Positions 60,721-64,000 of a DNA stretch of 64,000 nucleotides are shown in pieces; positions within the stretch are counted from its first letter, which is position 1; each line of letters begins with the position of its first letter. A program made the position numbers and the translations under genes. The stretch covers positions 1,689,001-1,753,000 of the forward strand of contig NZ_CP029254.1 in the NCBI RefSeq assembly GCF_003122365.1. The letters run 5' to 3'. This DNA comes from Streptomyces spongiicola (GTDB lineage: Bacteria > Actinomycetota > Actinomycetes > Streptomycetales > Streptomycetaceae). Under the pieces are notes generated by a model that made no database searches, was not told where the DNA came from, and was given only the letters and a program-made list of their open reading frames with translations.

Positions 60721-62055
60721 ATGGGTGGGGATCAGGACCCGGTGACGGTCATCGAGGCGGCGTACGCGCAGGCGTGGGACCTTGAGGCGCGGGCGCCGTG
60801 GTGGCAGCTGACGGCCGAGGCGGCGCGGGAACGGGATCGCGCGGGGCTGCCGTACGTCGTGGTGTACCGGATCCCGGGGAGGCGGGTTCCGCTGGAGGTC
60901 CGGCTCGTCTCCTGGCGGGACCACTACGTCGGCCTGTGGCTCTACGACGACCAGGGCCGCCGCACCGACGAGCTGGACCTGCGGCTGCTGGACGACCAGA
61001 GCCGGCTGCTCAGCCGCCGTATCCGCGCGTGGCGGTACACCGGCCCGGAGATGGCGGAGTTCGACGAGTGGTGTCCCCGCTCCAGTATGGAGCTGTTTCC
61101 GGACGGCAAGGGCTCCGTTTCGCAAGAACCGCAGGGTACGCGGGGACGGAGGTTCGTCACGTTACCGGGCGCTGACGTGCAGCGTTGGCAGGACCGCCCC
61201 GGGTTCGGGAATTGGCCGCTCGTCTCCGTCCTCTGGCAGAGGGTGCCGGGGCCGGTGACGCTCCGGCCCGCGCCGCTCGGCCCGGGTGCGGGCACCGAGG
61301 GCGCCGGCGACGACGTCTCCGTCCCCCCTGCATCCTGCTGGCGGCCACCGCAGCCCGGGCGCCCCGGGCCGATCGACGCGCTCTTCCGGCCCGGGACGCG
61401 CATGACCGACGGATACCACCCCGAGATGACCGTCGTGGAGCCGCGCCGGTCCGGGACTCTGCGTGTGCCGAGTGGCCTGCTGGCCGTCTCAGGACCGGAC
61501 GGCCTCTCCGACGACGGGCCCGCCATCACGGTCTCCGTCTCGCCCGGGGAGTACGTGCTCGAAGAAGGCCGGGTTCGTGTGGGCTACGACTGCGAGTGGA
61601 GCCAGGGCCGGGTCACCCGTACGGACACCACGGCGGTCCGGCTGCGCATCAGCGAGTCCCCCGCCTTGTCGTGGGAGATGGGACTCGGTCCGGATGACGA
61701 CCCCCGTCTGCTCGGGGAGCACGAGATCTTCGGCTTCGGTACCGACGGTGCGACTGGCTGCTTCGCCGACGCGGGCGCCTGGGAGTCGCTCCACCGGCTC
61801 TTCGAGCGACACCTTGCCCACGGGGAGCCGGATGTCGGCCCGGACGTACCCGACTCCATGTACTTCCTGCGCACTCAGGACGAGGCCTCGGGCGGCGAGC
61901 TGGTCGCCTTCGCGACGACCGGCGACGGCATTCACCCCGTATGGGTGGGGCGCTCCGCGGACGGAGACCTGGCCGAGGTGGTGGTGCTGGTGGACGGGAT
62001 GCCGGCGGTGCTGCAGGACGCCGGTACCGACGCTGCGGAGACGGCACCGGTGTGA
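60721..62055 (+). CDS. DUF4241-domain protein with TTA codon
   Basis: A 444-residue soluble protein. The N-terminal 150 residues are tryptophan- and arginine-rich, with WWQLTAEAARERDRAGLPYV and RRIRAWRYTGPEMAEFDEWC. The C-terminal half fits DUF4241: GYHPEMTVVEPRRSGTLRVP, GTDGATGCFADAGAWESLHR and AFATTGDGIHPVWVGRSADG. DUF4241 has been proposed as an immunity-type domain in polymorphic toxin systems. No toxin gene is adjacent here. Codon 148 is TTA (61162-61164), so expression may need bldA. Its codon use is less strict than neighbours, which hints at transfer. Confidence 0.7.
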   Translation: MGGDQDPVTVIEAAYAQAWDLEARAPWWQLTAEAARERDRAGLPYVVVYRIPGRRVPLEVRLVSWRDHYVGLWLYDDQGRRTDELDLRLLDDQSRLLSRRIRAWRYTGPEMAEFDEWCPRSSMELFPDGKGSVSQEPQGTRGRRFVTLPGADVQRWQDRPGFGNWPLVSVLWQRVPGPVTLRPAPLGPGAGTEGAGDDVSVPPASCWRPPQPGRPGPIDALFRPGTRMTDGYHPEMTVVEPRRSGTLRVPSGLLAVSGPDGLSDDGPAITVSVSPGEYVLEEGRVRVGYDCEWSQGRVTRTDTTAVRLRISESPALSWEMGLGPDDDPRLLGEHEIFGFGTDGATGCFADAGAWESLHRLFERHLAHGEPDVGPDVPDSMYFLRTQDEASGGELVAFATTGDGIHPVWVGRSADGDLAEVVVLVDGMPAVLQDAGTDAAETAPV

Positions 62056-62267
62056 GACCGGTGTCCCGGTGGCTCGGCTTCCTGACCGGGCCCGGTCGCG
62101 CCGTCGCGCGGCCCGCGCCGGGACACTCGGCCGCTGACCCAAACCGCGGGCCCGGGCCGCCGGCTTCGGGCCGCGCGCTTCGGCCGCTGACCGGGACCAC
62201 GGGAGATCGCACGTCGCGGGAAGATCCGAGGCCGCGGGAGACCGCATGTCGCGGGGCATCCCGGCCG

Positions 62268-63365
62268 CTACGAGGAGTCCCTGACCACCAGCTCGGTCGG
62301 CAGGACGATCCTCGGCCGCTCCGGGCCGCCGCGGTCGGCGATCTCCCTCAGCAGCAGGCCCGCCATCGTACGGCCCATCTCCTCGATGGGCTGACGGACG
62401 CTGGTGAGGGCCGGATCCATGTGGCGGGCCACGGCGGAGTCGTCGAAGCCGACCAGGGCCACGTCGTCCGGAATGCGCCGGCCCGCTTCGCGCAGCACCT
62501 GGCGGGCACCCGCGGCCATGACGTCCGAGGCGGCGAAGACCGCGTCCAGCGAGGGGCAGCGGTCCAGCAGTGCGCGCATCGCACGGCGGCCGCCCTCCTC
62601 GGTGAAGTCGGCGCGCTCCACCAGCCGTTCGTCGGGCGGCGCGCCGGACTCCGCGAGCGCCTCCCGGTAGCCTTCCAGGCGGCACTGGGCTGCGTAGACG
62701 TCGAGGCGTCCCGTGATCGTCGCGATGGTCCGGCGGCCACGGGCCAGCAGGTGGACGACGGCGGCGCGGCCGCCTCCGGTGTTGTCGGAGTCGACGGCGG
62801 CGAGGGGGTCGTCGGCCGAGCGGCGGCCGCTGATCACTGCGGGGATGCCCAACTGCTCCAGCAGATCGGGCAGCGGGTCGTCGGCGTGCACCGACACCAG
62901 CAGCACACCGTCGACCCGGCCGGCCGCGAGGTAGCCGGCCAGCCTGCGGCGCTCCCGGTCCGAACCCGCGAAGGTGAGCAGCAGTTGCATGTCGGTGTCG
63001 GCGAGGGCCGCGCCGACACCGCGCACGATGTCGGAGAAGTACGGCTCGGCGAAGAACCGCGCCTCGGACTCGGGGACGACCAGTGCGATGGCGTCGGTGC
63101 GGTTGGCGGCGAGCGCGCGGGCGGCACGGTTGGGTACGTAGCCGAGTTCGGCGACGGCGGCCTCGACGGCGGCGCGGGTCGTGTCACTCACCCGTGGCGA
63201 ACCGTTGATCACCCGGGAGACCGTGCCCCGGCCCACGCCTGCCCGGGCGGCGACCTCCTCGAGGGTCGGCCTGCCCCCGCCGCGTCCCGAGCCCCTGGCC
63301 CCGCCCGGGGAGACCGTGCGCGCCCCGCCCCCCGCGGGGGTACCGGAATCCCGGCGACCCACCAT
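62268..63365 (-). CDS. cebR: LacI-family cellobiose repressor CebR
   Basis: A 365-residue LacI protein with a 30-residue Gly/Arg-rich lead. The helix-turn-helix is RPTLEEVAARAGVGRGTVSR followed by VINGSPRVSDTTRAAVEAAV. The ligand domain has AIALVVPESEARFFAEPYFS and VALVGFDDSAVARHMDPALT. The neighbouring cebE and the box TGGGAGCGCTCCCA identify it as CebR, which represses cello-oligosaccharide uptake and, in some species, links cellulose sensing to virulence or development. Confidence 0.9.
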   Translation of the reverse strand: MVGRRDSGTPAGGGARTVSPGGARGSGRGGGRPTLEEVAARAGVGRGTVSRVINGSPRVSDTTRAAVEAAVAELGYVPNRAARALAANRTDAIALVVPESEARFFAEPYFSDIVRGVGAALADTDMQLLLTFAGSDRERRRLAGYLAAGRVDGVLLVSVHADDPLPDLLEQLGIPAVISGRRSADDPLAAVDSDNTGGGRAAVVHLLARGRRTIATITGRLDVYAAQCRLEGYREALAESGAPPDERLVERADFTEEGGRRAMRALLDRCPSLDAVFAASDVMAAGARQVLREAGRRIPDDVALVGFDDSAVARHMDPALTSVRQPIEEMGRTMAGLLLREIADRGGPERPRIVLPTELVVRDSS

Positions 63366-63458
63366 GATCCGCCTCCCGTCCTCCCTGTCCCGAGAACACT
63401 ACGCGCAGGAAGTCTTGACAGTCCCGCGTGAAGCCGCAACCCTTCAACCCATCACAGA

Positions 63459-63472
63459 TGGGAGCGCTCCCA
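63459..63472. promoter_or_regulatory. CebR box upstream of cebE
   Basis: TGGGAGCGCTCCCA, a perfect 14 bp palindrome equal to the known CebR operator. It lies between cebR (start 63365) and cebE (start 63591). A TTGACA hexamer at 63415-63420 may be the -35 of the cebE promoter. Confidence 0.92.
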
Positions 63473-63590
63473 CTCTCCCCGGCCCCTTCACAACCCGTAC
63501 GTTCCGGCCCGAGCCGCAGCTTCACCCCATCGGCACAGCACACCGGAGGAGTCGGCGGGGGTCGGCACGTCAGGGCACTAGGAGGACGCA

Positions 63591-64000
63591 ATGCGCAGGA
63601 CCGTAATCCTGGCGGTCGTCGCGGCACTGGGCGCCGGGCTGCTCGCCGGCTGCGCCGAGGACGGCGAGACCACCGGCAGATCCGCCGACGGCGGGGGCGG
63701 CGGCAAGGGCAGGACCACCCTCACCGTGGGAGTCTTCGGGGCCTTCGGCTTCAAGGAGGCCGGGCTCTACGACGAGTACATGAAGCTCAACGAGCACATC
63801 GAGATCAAGCAGACCTCGATCGAGCGCAACGAGAACTACTACCCGCAGCTGCTCACCCACCTGGGCACCGGCAGCGGCCTCGCGGACATCCAGGCCGTCG
63901 AGGTCAACAACATCGCCGAGATCACCGCCACCCAGGCGGACAAGCTCGTCGACCTCGGCGGGACCGAGGGCGTCAGCAAGGACGCGTTCCTGCCGTGGAA
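63591..64000 (+). CDS. cebE: Cellobiose-binding lipoprotein CebE, N-terminal part
   Basis: 136 codons are in the window; the gene runs off the right edge. MRRTVILAVVAALGAGLLAG then Cys forms a lipoprotein signal (LLAGC). The mature part begins with a Gly-rich linker and then TLTVGVFGAFGFKEAGLYDE and NYYPQLLTHLGTGSGLADIQ, typical of ABC sugar-binding proteins. GGAGGA precedes ATG 63591. It should bind cello-oligosaccharides for the CebFG permease. Confidence 0.88.
   Translation, partial: MRRTVILAVVAALGAGLLAGCAEDGETTGRSADGGGGGKGRTTLTVGVFGAFGFKEAGLYDEYMKLNEHIEIKQTSIERNENYYPQLLTHLGTGSGLADIQAVEVNNIAEITATQADKLVDLGGTEGVSKDAFLPW

Noticed and set aside
56601..62055. Integrative element at tRNA-His
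   Set aside because: No integrase or excisionase gene and no second copy of the tRNA 3' end were found, so an att-bounded element cannot be supported.

Overview
This is a very GC-rich actinobacterial chromosome segment, almost certainly from Streptomyces. The codon use, the adpA gene with its TTA codon, the desferrioxamine operon with DmdR-type iron boxes and the CebR box all point that way. From memory of gene order (no search was run), the backbone follows the S. coelicolor order: acyl-CoA dehydrogenase / tesB / TetR / accD1-accC-hmgL-acdH / desEF-desABCD / glmS / adpA / orn / tRNA-His / cebR-cebE. Blocks of accessory DNA sit between these landmarks.

Layout. 1-958: end of an acyl-CoA dehydrogenase and a TesB thioesterase. 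1150-4329: a two-gene unit (FAD-dependent oxidoreductase and an alpha-oxoamine synthase with an unusual N-terminal extension) behind a good vegetative promoter. 4632-6166: a phosphatase-like gene and two pieces of gene debris. 6167-12778: a TetR regulator and the divergent leucine/isovalerate catabolic operon, with two matching palindromes between them. 12997-39903: a type II polyketide synthase cluster. 40601-48101: desferrioxamine uptake and biosynthesis under two iron boxes. 48719-55886: glmS, a GPR1/YaaH transporter, a universal stress protein, adpA and orn. 56601-56673: tRNA-His. 57145-62055: a small accessory cassette (flavoprotein, XRE regulator, DUF6415, small unknown proteins, DUF4241). 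62268-64000: cebR and the start of cebE.

The polyketide cluster holds KS-alpha, KS-beta (CLF), ACP, a TcmI-type cyclase, a cupin, an SRPBCC aromatase/cyclase, three ABM-type monooxygenases/cyclases, a SchA/CurD protein, an SCP2 protein, two DUF1772 (anthrone-oxygenase-like) membrane proteins, two SDR reductases, an O-methyltransferase, a stand-alone acyltransferase, a KAS III, an asparagine-synthase-type amidotransferase, a membrane-anchored multicopper oxidase, two transporters, a MarR regulator and a SARP. This set resembles pentangular (extended aromatic) polyphenol pathways with a possible non-acetate starter and an amidation step. The product cannot be read from sequence.

The main new observation is a regulatory code. 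Seven predicted promoters at six sites in the cluster share one geometry: heptamers of the TCGAGCC type repeated every 11 bp, then exactly 8 nt, then a -10 element of form nAnnnT. This is the known SARP architecture. It ties the PKS operons, the oxidase, the drug exporter, the KAS III operon and a stub of acyl-CoA carboxylase (accB' + accE) to the local SARP. The SARP has a TTA codon at position 6, so the cluster should depend on bldA. It also lacks the Walker A lysine in its NB-ARC domain.
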